In this document: positions 9,227-16,988 of the stretch, one piece after another
Layout: each line of letters starts with the position of its first letter
How positions within the stretch are numbered: the stretch's first letter is position 1
Source of the DNA: CAVZOY01 sp963777095
GTDB lineage: Bacteria; Actinomycetota; Actinomycetes; Mycobacteriales; Geodermatophilaceae
Reading direction: 5' to 3'
DNA length: 64,000 nucleotides
NCBI GenBank assembly: GCA_963777095.1
Contig: CAVZOY010000002.1
Location: 1-64,000, forward strand
Notes under the pieces: model-generated
Databases searched by the model: none
What the model saw: the letters and a program-made list of their open reading frames with translations, nothing else
Told to the model about the DNA's origin: nothing
Made by a program: the position numbers and the translations under genes

Positions 9227-10222
9227 TCACGAGGCCACCGCCGTCCGGTCGCCGACCAGCTCGCGCAGCAGAGCGACGTGGGCGCGGCTCGTGGCCAGGG
9301 CGTCGGCGTCCGCCCGGTCGAGAAATTCGTGCCCGCCCCATTCGCTGACGACGGCGCCGGCGTAGCCGGCGTCCTCGAGCGCGGTGAGCCAGGCGCCGTG
9401 CGGTTCCCGGACGGACTCGACGTCCGGGTCCCAGAACTTCGCGTGCGCGTGGCGCACGAGCGGGAGGACGTGCGCCCAGTCCTGCGGCTGCCAGCGGCCG
9501 GTGCGGACGAACAGGCCCGCGACGAGGTTCGTCAGCACCGCCTCGGCCGGATGCCCGGCGACCTCCGCGAGTGCTGTTCCGATCCGGGCGCCGAGCGGCG
9601 CATCCTCTGCCCAGGCGGCGCGGACGGCGACGATCCGGCCGGCGGACATCCCCAGCCGGTGCAGCGCCGTGTCCAGGGCCGCGGGCAGCGCGGGCGTCGT
9701 CAGGCTGAAGTCCACGGTCAGACCCAGGTACGGGTTGCCGGTGGTGGCCTGCAGTTCGAGTAGTTCCACGACGGCCGGCGCGTCCGGCGCCGTCGCGCCC
9801 TGGACCTCGAAGGTGAGGACGACGCCGAGTCGCGCCGCCTCGTCCGCCACCCGGCGAAGCAGCGAGGGTGCCATCCCCAGCGTCGCGCGGACGAACGGGA
9901 ACCCGAGCCGAGCGGCCGCCTCCAGCTGAGGCCGGATGTCCTCGAGGGCCTCGTCCTCGGACATCGGACGGCCCGGCCGGCGAAAGAGGTCGGTGTAGAC
10001 GCCGAGTGCGGTGGGCCGCAGGTCCAGCCGGTCGACCGCCTCGCGGAACGCCCGCTCGTCGTCGGCCGACAGGTGCGGGAAGCCGCGCCAGGCCTGGTGC
10101 CCGATGACCTCCAGCGCCGGGCCGCAGCCGGCCGCCGCCACCCGGTCGAGCACGTCCGGCAGGTCGGCGCCCGCCCGCCAGTCGGGGGTCAGCGAGAAGA
10201 GCGTGGTCCCGAGGGTCTGCAC
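9227..10222 (-). CDS. TIM-barrel C-glycoside deglycosidase alpha-type protein (alpha4), divergent
   Basis: First gene of the operon, 331 residues, an isomerase/epimerase-like TIM barrel. GTG 10222 is chosen because a GAGAGGAG Shine-Dalgarno lies just upstream and a promoter-like element sits 40 bases further up. The N-terminus QTLGTTLFSLTPDW resembles alpha2. It is divergent at family positions: the expected E-x-H motif reads TFEVQGATAPD, and the final Glu motif is VSEWGGHEF instead of SSEYEG. HAHAKFWDPD is retained. It may act on a different substrate, be a non-hydrolytic isomerase/epimerase of the released keto-sugar, or be a degenerate subunit. It pairs by position with beta4. Confidence 0.78.
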   Translation of the reverse strand: MQTLGTTLFSLTPDWRAGADLPDVLDRVAAAGCGPALEVIGHQAWRGFPHLSADDERAFREAVDRLDLRPTALGVYTDLFRRPGRPMSEDEALEDIRPQLEAAARLGFPFVRATLGMAPSLLRRVADEAARLGVVLTFEVQGATAPDAPAVVELLELQATTGNPYLGLTVDFSLTTPALPAALDTALHRLGMSAGRIVAVRAAWAEDAPLGARIGTALAEVAGHPAEAVLTNLVAGLFVRTGRWQPQDWAHVLPLVRHAHAKFWDPDVESVREPHGAWLTALEDAGYAGAVVSEWGGHEFLDRADADALATSRAHVALLRELVGDRTAVAS

Positions 10223-10263
10223 GACGGTCGCTCCTCTCGATTCTGATGTGCGGGTGACTGCCA

Positions 10264-10301
10264 CCACATGCTTCTTCCTGCGGACGGAGGAAGTCAACGG
10301 A
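10264..10301 (-). promoter_or_regulatory. Promoter/operator element P1 of the deglycosidase operon
   Basis: 38-bp element nearly identical to 13621-13658 (12 identical bases, a variable middle, then 17 identical bases; about 32 of 38 match). On the minus strand it contains TTGACT (10297-10292), an 18-base spacer and AAGCAT (10273-10268), a plausible -35/-10 pair, with the start codon about 40 bases beyond. Conservation extends outside the hexamers, which suggests a shared regulator site; the ROK protein is the obvious candidate (inference). Confidence 0.6.
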
Positions 10302-10377
10302 CAGCGGACCTGCTCCGGCTGATGCCGTGGATCACGAGTGCTGATGGGGTCCGGCGCCGGCCGGCGCCGGGAGTGGG

Positions 10378-11211
10378 CTACTTGATGCCGCCGGCGAAGC
10401 CCTGGATGAACTTCTTCTGGGCGAACAGGTAGAAGGTCAGGATCGGGATCATCGAGATGATCACGATGGCGAAGATCTTGTTCCACGCGGAGACCAGCGA
10501 GCCGACGTAGTAGTACATCGACACCGGCAGGGTCTGGTTCTCCGATCCACCGAGGAAGATCAGCGCGGTGAAGAAGTCGTTCCAGACGATCAGGCCGGTC
10601 AGGATGGCCACGGTGCCCGTGGCCGGCGCCATGAGCGGCAGCACGACCCGGAAGAAGACCCGCGCCGGGCTCGCTCCGTCGATCGCCGCCGCCTCCTCGT
10701 AGTCCCTGGGCAGGTTGCGGAAGAACCCGGCGTAGAGGAACACCGCCAGCGGCATGAGGGTGCCGACGTAGAGGATGATCATGCCCCAGAGCGAGCCGAC
10801 GAGACCGACCTCGCGGGCACCGATGTAGAGCGGGATGAGGCCGAGCTGCGTCGGGAGCACGATCGCGGTGAGGAAGAGGTAGAAGGTGATCGCTCCCCAC
10901 CGTCGCGTGCTCCGGGCCAGCACGTAGGCGGCCAGGGAGCCGAGCACGACCATCCCCAGGATGCTGCCCACGGTGATCACGACGCTGTGCAGCAGACCGA
11001 GGAGGATGTTGGAGTCACCGCCGCCGCTGAGCACCTCGGTGAAGTTGTCGACGGTGGGGCGGCCCGGCAGCTCGGAGGAGCCCGTGGTCAGCAGCTCCTC
11101 GTCCGGCTTGAGGGCGGTGATGACCAGGAAGAAGAACGGCATCAGCGTCAGCAGTGCGGCGATCCAGACGACGAGTTCGCGGAGCGCGGTGGCCTTCGTG
11201 TAGCGGAACAT
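10378..11211 (-). CDS. Sugar ABC transporter permease, MalG-type (CUT1)
   Basis: 277-residue inner-membrane permease with about six hydrophobic segments (first near residues 13-33, last near 245-265). The EAA loop EEAAAIDGASPARVFFRVVLP contacts the ATPase, and the C-terminus QKKFIQGFAGGIK is typical of MalG-like CUT1 permeases. It follows the MalF-like gene by 13 bases and forms an importer with it and the lipoprotein at 12226-13530. No ATP-binding subunit is encoded nearby, as is common in actinobacteria, where a shared MsiK-type ATPase serves several importers (family knowledge). Predicted substrate from context: a glycoside or rhamnose-containing sugar. Confidence 0.92.
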   Translation of the reverse strand: MFRYTKATALRELVVWIAALLTLMPFFFLVITALKPDEELLTTGSSELPGRPTVDNFTEVLSGGGDSNILLGLLHSVVITVGSILGMVVLGSLAAYVLARSTRRWGAITFYLFLTAIVLPTQLGLIPLYIGAREVGLVGSLWGMIILYVGTLMPLAVFLYAGFFRNLPRDYEEAAAIDGASPARVFFRVVLPLMAPATGTVAILTGLIVWNDFFTALIFLGGSENQTLPVSMYYYVGSLVSAWNKIFAIVIISMIPILTFYLFAQKKFIQGFAGGIK

Positions 11212-11224
11212 CGAGCGGGCTCCT

Positions 11225-12178
11225 TTACGAGCGGTCCTTGGCGGCCGCCTGCTGCAGCACCGAGAAGAAGAGCATGATCACGGTCAGGACGAGCGCGAGC
11301 GCGGCGCCGAAGCCGAAGTTGCTCAGCGCGAAGGTCTGCTTGTAGACCTGGGTGGCCAGGGTCTCCGTGGCGCCCGCCGGCCCACCGCCGGTGAGGGCCA
11401 GGACCTGGTCGAACACGCGCAGTCCCTGGATGAGCATCAACGTGGACGCGATGGCGATCGAGGGACGGATCGAGGGCACCGTGATGTGCCGGAACCGGCG
11501 CCAGGTGCCCGCCCCGTCGAGCGCCGCGGCCTCCTCGATCTCGATCGGCACCGTCGCCAGGCCGGCCAGGTAGATCACCATGACCATGCCGGTCGTCTGC
11601 CACGACATGACCACGAGCACGGCCCAGAGGGCGAGGTCCGGATCGGCGAGCCAGATGCGCGGCTCCATCCCGATCCAGCCGAGGAACCCGTTGAGCGGGC
11701 CCTTGAAGTCGAAGATGAACTTCCAGATGTAGGACACGGCCAGGGGACTGAGGACCACCGGCATGAAGAAGAGCGCGCGGAGGACGTAGCGCGACTTCAG
11801 CGTCCGGTTGAGGGCCAGGGCCAGCGCCAGACCGACGACGCTGGTGATGATGAGGAAGCCGAAGGCGAGAAACAGCGTGTTCTTGAGAGAACCGACCATC
11901 GCCGGCGTCTCGAAGATGCGCTTGAAGTTGTCCAGTCCGACGAACTCGAAGTCCCCGATGCCGGTCCAGTTGGTGAAGGCGTAGAACGCCCCGCCGGCAG
12001 TGGCGATGTAGTGGATGAGCAGCACCATCACGACGGCGGGCAGGGCCCACCACCAGTGGCCGTAGGAGATGAGCGGCCGACCCCGCCGGGGGCGGGCGGT
12101 GCGCCCACCCCCGGCGGTCGGGACCGTGCCCCGGACGACCGGACCGGTGTCCTGCGGAGTACCCGTGGTTGCGGTCAT
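11225..12178 (-). CDS. Sugar ABC transporter permease, MalF-type (CUT1)
   Basis: 317-residue permease. A basic cytoplasmic N-terminus (GGGRTARPRRGRP) leads into six or so membrane segments starting at WWWALPAVVMVLLIHYI. The EAA motif IEEAAALDGAGTWRRFRHITVP and GGGPAGATETLATQVYKQ are characteristic of MalF-like CUT1 subunits. ATG 12178 is chosen because the sequence upstream runs into the intergenic region after the solute-binding gene. The last residues KDRS end 13 bases before the MalG-like start, so the two are co-transcribed. Confidence 0.92.
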   Translation of the reverse strand: MTATTGTPQDTGPVVRGTVPTAGGGRTARPRRGRPLISYGHWWWALPAVVMVLLIHYIATAGGAFYAFTNWTGIGDFEFVGLDNFKRIFETPAMVGSLKNTLFLAFGFLIITSVVGLALALALNRTLKSRYVLRALFFMPVVLSPLAVSYIWKFIFDFKGPLNGFLGWIGMEPRIWLADPDLALWAVLVVMSWQTTGMVMVIYLAGLATVPIEIEEAAALDGAGTWRRFRHITVPSIRPSIAIASTLMLIQGLRVFDQVLALTGGGPAGATETLATQVYKQTFALSNFGFGAALALVLTVIMLFFSVLQQAAAKDRS

Positions 12179-12225
12179 CGTTCGTTCCCTGGGGCTCGGT
12201 CCGGAAGGGTCGTCTCGGGAGGGTC

Positions 12226-13530
12226 TTACTGGTCCCAGGCGCTGTCCATCGCCTCCAGCACGGACTGGATATCGCCCTGACCGGCGATCAGACCCTGGGC
12301 GCCGGTGGCCAGCGCGTCGTAGACGGCCGGGTTGGGCCACTCGAGGTTCGGCAGCGCCACGTAGGAGTTGCTCTCGAGCAGGTCCGCCACCGGCTCGAAC
12401 ACCGGGTTGAGGTTCTCGTCCGGACCGGTGATGGCGACACCGCCCGAGACCTCGACGAACTCGGCGGCGTGCTCGGGCTCGGCGAGCCAGGTGAGGAAGT
12501 CCTGCGCCGCCTGCTTCGTGGCGTCGTCGCTCTCGGCGCTGACCGCCAGGGCGTAGTTGGGGCTGGCGAGCAGGTACGGCTCGCCTCCGCTCGCCGGCGG
12601 GAAGGGCTGGATGTTGAGCTCCAAGCCCTCGGTGGCGTTCATCAGCTCGGTGGCCGCGCCGGCCGGCACGAACGCCGAGAGCGACGAGCCCTGCGTGATG
12701 CCCTGGGTGATGGCGTCGAAGCCGCCACCGGCCGCGCCCTCCTGGTAGCAACCGCCCTCGTTCATGTCGACGACGGTCTGCAGCGTCTCCTGCCAGCCCT
12801 CGTCGTCGGCGAAGGTCACGTCACCGGCGGCGCGCTGCTGATTCCAGTCGGGGTTCTCGGCGTAGACGCGGCTCGCGGAGACGGCCATCGTCATCAGGCC
12901 AGGATTCGGCGGCACCGACCCCGCGACCGCGAAGAAGGACTTGCCGTCATCCGCGAGCCCGCTGCAGGAGTCGATCAGCGCGTCGATGTCCTCGGGGACC
13001 TCGACGCCGGAATCCGAGGCGGCACCGACGTTCCACAGCATGCCGACGGGGATGATGTCGGTGGGCTGGGCGTAGGTCTTCCCGTCGATCTGGAACAGAG
13101 CCTCGTTGCCCTCGGGGATCAGCGCTGTCGACTCGTCGCCGAGCGGCTCGATGTACCCGGCCTCGGCCAGCGGGAGCACGGCGTTGTCCTGGCCGGCGCC
13201 CGGCGACACGACGAACACGTCGGGCGCATTACCGCCCTGGACCTGGGTGCGCAGCTGCAGGCCGTAGTTGTCCGGCGGCAGCCCCTGCTGCTCGACCTCG
13301 ACGCCGGTCTCCTCGGAGTACTTGTCCGCCATGACGATCCAGGGGCTCTCCTGTCCACCGCTGGCATTGCCGAAGGCGAACGAGAAGCTGTCGGCGGCCT
13401 CGCCGGAGCTGCTGGAGCTGTCGCCGTCGTCCCCGCCACCGCCGCAGGCGGCGAGCGTGAGGGCGCCGACCGTCGACACGGCGACGACCGTGCCGAGGCG
13501 GCGGTACCGACCGGAGCGGAACTGGGTCAT
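12226..13530 (-). CDS. Sugar ABC transporter substrate-binding lipoprotein (family 1)
   Basis: 434-residue extracellular solute-binding protein. The signal peptide RRLGTVVAVSTVGALTLAAC ends in a lipobox (LAAC), so it is lipid-anchored outside the membrane; a Gly/Asp/Ser-rich linker follows. The body shows the family-1 pattern (SPWIVMADKYSEETGVEVE, APDVFVVSPG, then WPNPAVYDAL near the end). ATG 13530 is preceded by AAAGG. It is the first gene of the importer operon, with the duplicated promoter element about 90 bases upstream. The substrate is not readable from the sequence; co-location with a rhamnosidase and deglycosidases suggests a plant glycoside or its sugar. Confidence 0.92.
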   Translation of the reverse strand: MTQFRSGRYRRLGTVVAVSTVGALTLAACGGGGDDGDSSSSSGEAADSFSFAFGNASGGQESPWIVMADKYSEETGVEVEQQGLPPDNYGLQLRTQVQGGNAPDVFVVSPGAGQDNAVLPLAEAGYIEPLGDESTALIPEGNEALFQIDGKTYAQPTDIIPVGMLWNVGAASDSGVEVPEDIDALIDSCSGLADDGKSFFAVAGSVPPNPGLMTMAVSASRVYAENPDWNQQRAAGDVTFADDEGWQETLQTVVDMNEGGCYQEGAAGGGFDAITQGITQGSSLSAFVPAGAATELMNATEGLELNIQPFPPASGGEPYLLASPNYALAVSAESDDATKQAAQDFLTWLAEPEHAAEFVEVSGGVAITGPDENLNPVFEPVADLLESNSYVALPNLEWPNPAVYDALATGAQGLIAGQGDIQSVLEAMDSAWDQ

Positions 13531-13620
13531 GGTGCAGCCTTTCGTGACTGTCCGGCTGACTGGCCGGGTTCCAGGACGCCACGTCCTGGTCAGGTCGTGG
13601 CACCCACTACGTGATGACAA

Positions 13621-13658
13621 CCACATGCTTCTGCCTACCGTCGGAGGAAGTCAACGGA
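13621..13658 (-). promoter_or_regulatory. Promoter/operator element P2 of the sugar importer operon
   Basis: Second copy of the 38-bp element found at 10264-10301. On the minus strand: TTGACT (13654-13649), an 18-base spacer, AAGCAT (13630-13625), leaving a leader of roughly 90 bases before ATG 13530. Sequence outside the two hexamers (TCCG before, GTGG after) is also conserved, so the copies are more alike than two random housekeeping promoters would be. Confidence 0.6.
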
Positions 13659-13806
13659 ACCGGCGCCTACGATGGCTGATGTCCGGCATCAGGCAGACGA
13701 ATGGGGCGATCGACCTGCAGGGATGCCGGCGGACGACCGGCGAGTCCGACCCGGTTGGCGACGCTGTCGCATCCACGGCATCGATGCGCCTCGGACTCGG
13801 ATCTCC

Positions 13807-16800
13807 TCAGCCGTCGAACCGGAGCACGACCGGACCGGTCAGACCCGACGTCCGGACCGGCGCCTCCGGCGAGTAGACGGCGGCGACGGGCTCGAAGACC
13901 GTTCCGGAGCGTGCCGCCGCTTCGGCGATCAGCCGGTTCATCCACGCGTTGGCCACCGCGAACTCGATCGTGTTGGTACCGGGACGCAGGGCGACGGTCA
14001 CGTCCGTGCGGAAGGGGTGCGTCCAGACCACCCCGCAGTCGACGCCGTTGACCCGCACCCGCGCCAGGTCGCCGACGTCCGCGGCCTCGACGACCACCCG
14101 GCGTCCGGTGAGCGAGGAGGAGTCCAGGTCGACCGTCGTCCGGTACACGCCGACGCCGGCGAAGCCGGACCCCGCCGGACCCAGTTCGGTCCACGGGCGT
14201 GGCCCGGCGGGCAGCGTCGTCTCCACGGCCGCCGGCAGCTCCACGTGCCAGGTGCCGTCGAGCGTCAGCGCGGCGGGAAGGGCCGGCGACGGCTCGTCGC
14301 ACGGACCGCCGTCGACCAGGACGACCGACCCCAGCGCCGGCAGTGCGAGCCGGAAGCGCCCGCGATCCCCTGCCAACCGCTCTCGGCGCAGGAGCACCGG
14401 GTCCCACGCCACAAGCACCGCTCCGGACGCGGCCGTGACCGTCACCTCGACCGCCTCGGGCGCGGGATTGGCCAGGAAGACGACGTTCCCGTCCGCTGTC
14501 CGGCGACCGATCCGGAGGAGTTCCGCGCCGTCGACCACGAGGCTCGGGCGCACGCCGAGGGCGTCGAGGGCGGTGGGCAGATCATCGGTGTCCATCACCA
14601 CGCCGTCGCGCCACAACCGGTCGCTGAGCCGTCGGTGCTCCGTCTCGTCGTCGGCGAGGGACGGAGAGCCCGTGGGGCGGCGGCCGACGATCGCCGCCCC
14701 GGCGTCGGCGAGGTCGGCGAAGCGCCGCAGCGCCCGGACGGTCATCCGGGAGCTCGATCCGCCCAGGAACAGGACCCGGTAGCGCGCCGTCCCGGCGACG
14801 AGCACGCCGTCGTCCACGGTGATCCGCTGCTCGAGTGCCTCCAGGCCCAGGTAGTCGAAGTCGAGGCCCGGTGGGACCGAGCGGTCCGGGTCGTCCCCGA
14901 ACAGCGCGGTGAGCGGGCCCTCCTCCCCCACGAAGACCGCCACGTCGACGGCAGGAGCACCCTGGTTGAGCAGCCAGGAGCAGCGGGCCAGGTAGTCGAT
15001 CCACGGGCCGGCGAACTCGGCCCACGGCTCCGAGCGGATGAACGTCTGGCCGAGGTACGGCGACAGTCCGATGCCCGGCGGCGGGACCTGGGTCGGCTGG
15101 TGCGGAGAGGTGTGGATGCAGAACCGCGTGACGCCGAGGGCCAGTTCCAGGTCCGCGACGTGCTTGAGCCGTCGAGGCGTGTAGCTCCACGGGCGGTGGA
15201 AGGCGGACATCGACTCCGCCCCCGTGAAGGGCTTGCCGTGGACGTGCGCGACGGAGGACGCGCCCTTCAGATCGGCGACGTAGGTGGGTGCCGGGCTGCC
15301 GCTCCCTGCCTCGTACACCCACATCGCGCCCATCGGCACGTCGGCGCGGGCGCGCATCGCCAGGTCGTCGCCCAGCTGGGGGCGGTGGTCCTCGAGCGCC
15401 TCCGCGTAGTAGGTGAGGCCGCGCGCGTGCGCCTCCTCCTCGAGCGTTCCGTAGTACTCCCGGGCGAGGAGATCGGCGATCGTCCGCCGGTGGTCGAAGA
15501 GGAAGCGGTCGGTGCGCCCCGGGTCACCGACGACGTAGCCGGCCAGGGCAGGGACCCACGGCAGCAGGTCGTAGCCGCGCAGCTCGGCGAAGCGCTCGCG
15601 GAGGCCGTCGGTGACGTTCTGCGGTCCGGATTCGATGCTGTCGCTGAGCAGCGCGTCCAGTGGTGCGCCGTCGAACAGGGCGAGGTATGTGTCGAGGTAG
15701 CGGCGGACCTTGTCGGCATCGAGCTTGTCCACCTCGAGCCCGGTGGCCTCCGGCGACGCCGGCCCGTTCGTCTGGCCGGTCAGCGACGCGCCGAACCGCA
15801 GGATCCGCCAGGCGCCGGGCGGGGCGTCCCAGCGCAGGACCCCGTGCTCGTCGAGACGGCCGGTCAGGTCGACGACCCGGGACGGGTCGATCGCCGAGGG
15901 GTCGACCTCCGCACCGGTGTCGAGGGCGTAGTAGTCCGGCGCAGCGGCGAACCCGGCCTTGACCTCGGCGTGGTGGACGCGTCCCCCCGCCCGCAGCGCG
16001 AACTCCGAGACGAGGAACCGGTCCACCCGCCGCAGGACGGGGGGCAGCTGCACGCCGGTCGCCAGCTGCGGCAGCGCCTGGGCCGCGCCGATGCCCGTAA
16101 GGACGAGCCGGAACCGGCGCGCCCGGACCACCGGGAACGCGATCGTGCGGACGGGTACCGCCTTGACCCCGCCGACCTCCGGGAGCTCCGCGACGCGGCG
16201 GTAGTCGGCTCCGTCGTCGCTCACCTCCAGCACGGCGTCCGGCGGAGGTGCGGCGCCGAAGCCGCGCGGGCCCGGCAGGCCGACGGTCACCGAGGAGGCG
16301 ATGATCGGCTCGTCGAAGACCTGCTCGATCCAGGCCGACGACGGGGCGTCGGGATCTCGGGGCAGCGCGACGCTCGTCGCGAAGCCGCCGTCCACGAGCG
16401 CCGACCAGTCGCCGACCGGGCTCGACGCCTCGACCGAACCAGGGACCAGCACCTCCTGCGTCGCGTCGGCGGGGACGGCCACGACGAGCCAGTCCTGCGC
16501 GAACCGGTGCGCCGCCGGATCTGCCCCCCACCGCGGGCAGTCCTGGTACGGCCCTGCGACGTCGGGCAGCGGGGCCAGCTCGATCTCCACCCGGCGGCCG
16601 CCGTCGACGAGGGTCTCCGACCAGACGACCTTCTTCATCGCGTCGGCCGGCGTCACCCAGGGGCCCCCCGCCGCGCTCCACCCGGCGGAGGTCGCGACCG
16701 CGAACTCCATCCCCAGTCGCTGCGCGGTCGAGGCCGCCAGCCGGACGGCATCCCGCCACTCCACCGAGCCGTGCCGTACCGGCTCGGGCACGACGAGGGG

Positions 16801-16977
16801 CGTGCCCATCCCCCCGTCGAACATCTGCACCCCCCGGACGCCGACCCGGTGCAGCCACTCGAGGTCGAGCCGGATCCCCTCCGGATCGACGTTGCCGTCC
16901 ATCCAGTGCCACCACGCACGGGGGCGGGCATCGTCCGGCGGCGAGCAGAAGCCGGCCCACAGCGAGTCGAGGTCCAC
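13807..16977 (-). CDS. GH106-type glycoside hydrolase (alpha-L-rhamnosidase family)
   Basis: 1056-residue enzyme. The start region PRAWWHWMDGNVDPEGIRLD with a following RGVQMFDGG is the N-terminal hallmark of GH106. Further family blocks are LLSDSIESGPQNVTDG, RGYDLLPWVPALAG, YYAEALEDHRPQLGDD and SSVAHVHGKP. A C-terminal jelly-roll (LTLDGTWHVEL, GVGVYRTTVDL, ARVRVNGVDCG, FAVANAWMNRLI) is the usual carbohydrate-binding cap. Known GH106 members remove terminal alpha-L-rhamnose from plant glycosides and polysaccharides. There is no signal peptide, so it probably acts inside the cell on imported substrate. GTG 16977 follows the ROK stop by 11 bases; the ribosome site is weak and ROK-rhamnosidase coupling is likely. 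Length fits the family. Confidence 0.85.
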   Translation of the reverse strand: MDLDSLWAGFCSPPDDARPRAWWHWMDGNVDPEGIRLDLEWLHRVGVRGVQMFDGGMGTPLVVPEPVRHGSVEWRDAVRLAASTAQRLGMEFAVATSAGWSAAGGPWVTPADAMKKVVWSETLVDGGRRVEIELAPLPDVAGPYQDCPRWGADPAAHRFAQDWLVVAVPADATQEVLVPGSVEASSPVGDWSALVDGGFATSVALPRDPDAPSSAWIEQVFDEPIIASSVTVGLPGPRGFGAAPPPDAVLEVSDDGADYRRVAELPEVGGVKAVPVRTIAFPVVRARRFRLVLTGIGAAQALPQLATGVQLPPVLRRVDRFLVSEFALRAGGRVHHAEVKAGFAAAPDYYALDTGAEVDPSAIDPSRVVDLTGRLDEHGVLRWDAPPGAWRILRFGASLTGQTNGPASPEATGLEVDKLDADKVRRYLDTYLALFDGAPLDALLSDSIESGPQNVTDGLRERFAELRGYDLLPWVPALAGYVVGDPGRTDRFLFDHRRTIADLLAREYYGTLEEEAHARGLTYYAEALEDHRPQLGDDLAMRARADVPMGAMWVYEAGSGSPAPTYVADLKGASSVAHVHGKPFTGAESMSAFHRPWSYTPRRLKHVADLELALGVTRFCIHTSPHQPTQVPPPGIGLSPYLGQTFIRSEPWAEFAGPWIDYLARCSWLLNQGAPAVDVAVFVGEEGPLTALFGDDPDRSVPPGLDFDYLGLEALEQRITVDDGVLVAGTARYRVLFLGGSSSRMTVRALRRFADLADAGAAIVGRRPTGSPSLADDETEHRRLSDRLWRDGVVMDTDDLPTALDALGVRPSLVVDGAELLRIGRRTADGNVVFLANPAPEAVEVTVTAASGAVLVAWDPVLLRRERLAGDRGRFRLALPALGSVVLVDGGPCDEPSPALPAALTLDGTWHVELPAAVETTLPAGPRPWTELGPAGSGFAGVGVYRTTVDLDSSSLTGRRVVVEAADVGDLARVRVNGVDCGVVWTHPFRTDVTVALRPGTNTIEFAVANAWMNRLIAEAAARSGTVFEPVAAVYSPEAPVRTSGLTGPVVLRFDG

Positions 16978-16988
16978 GCCGGCCGCTG

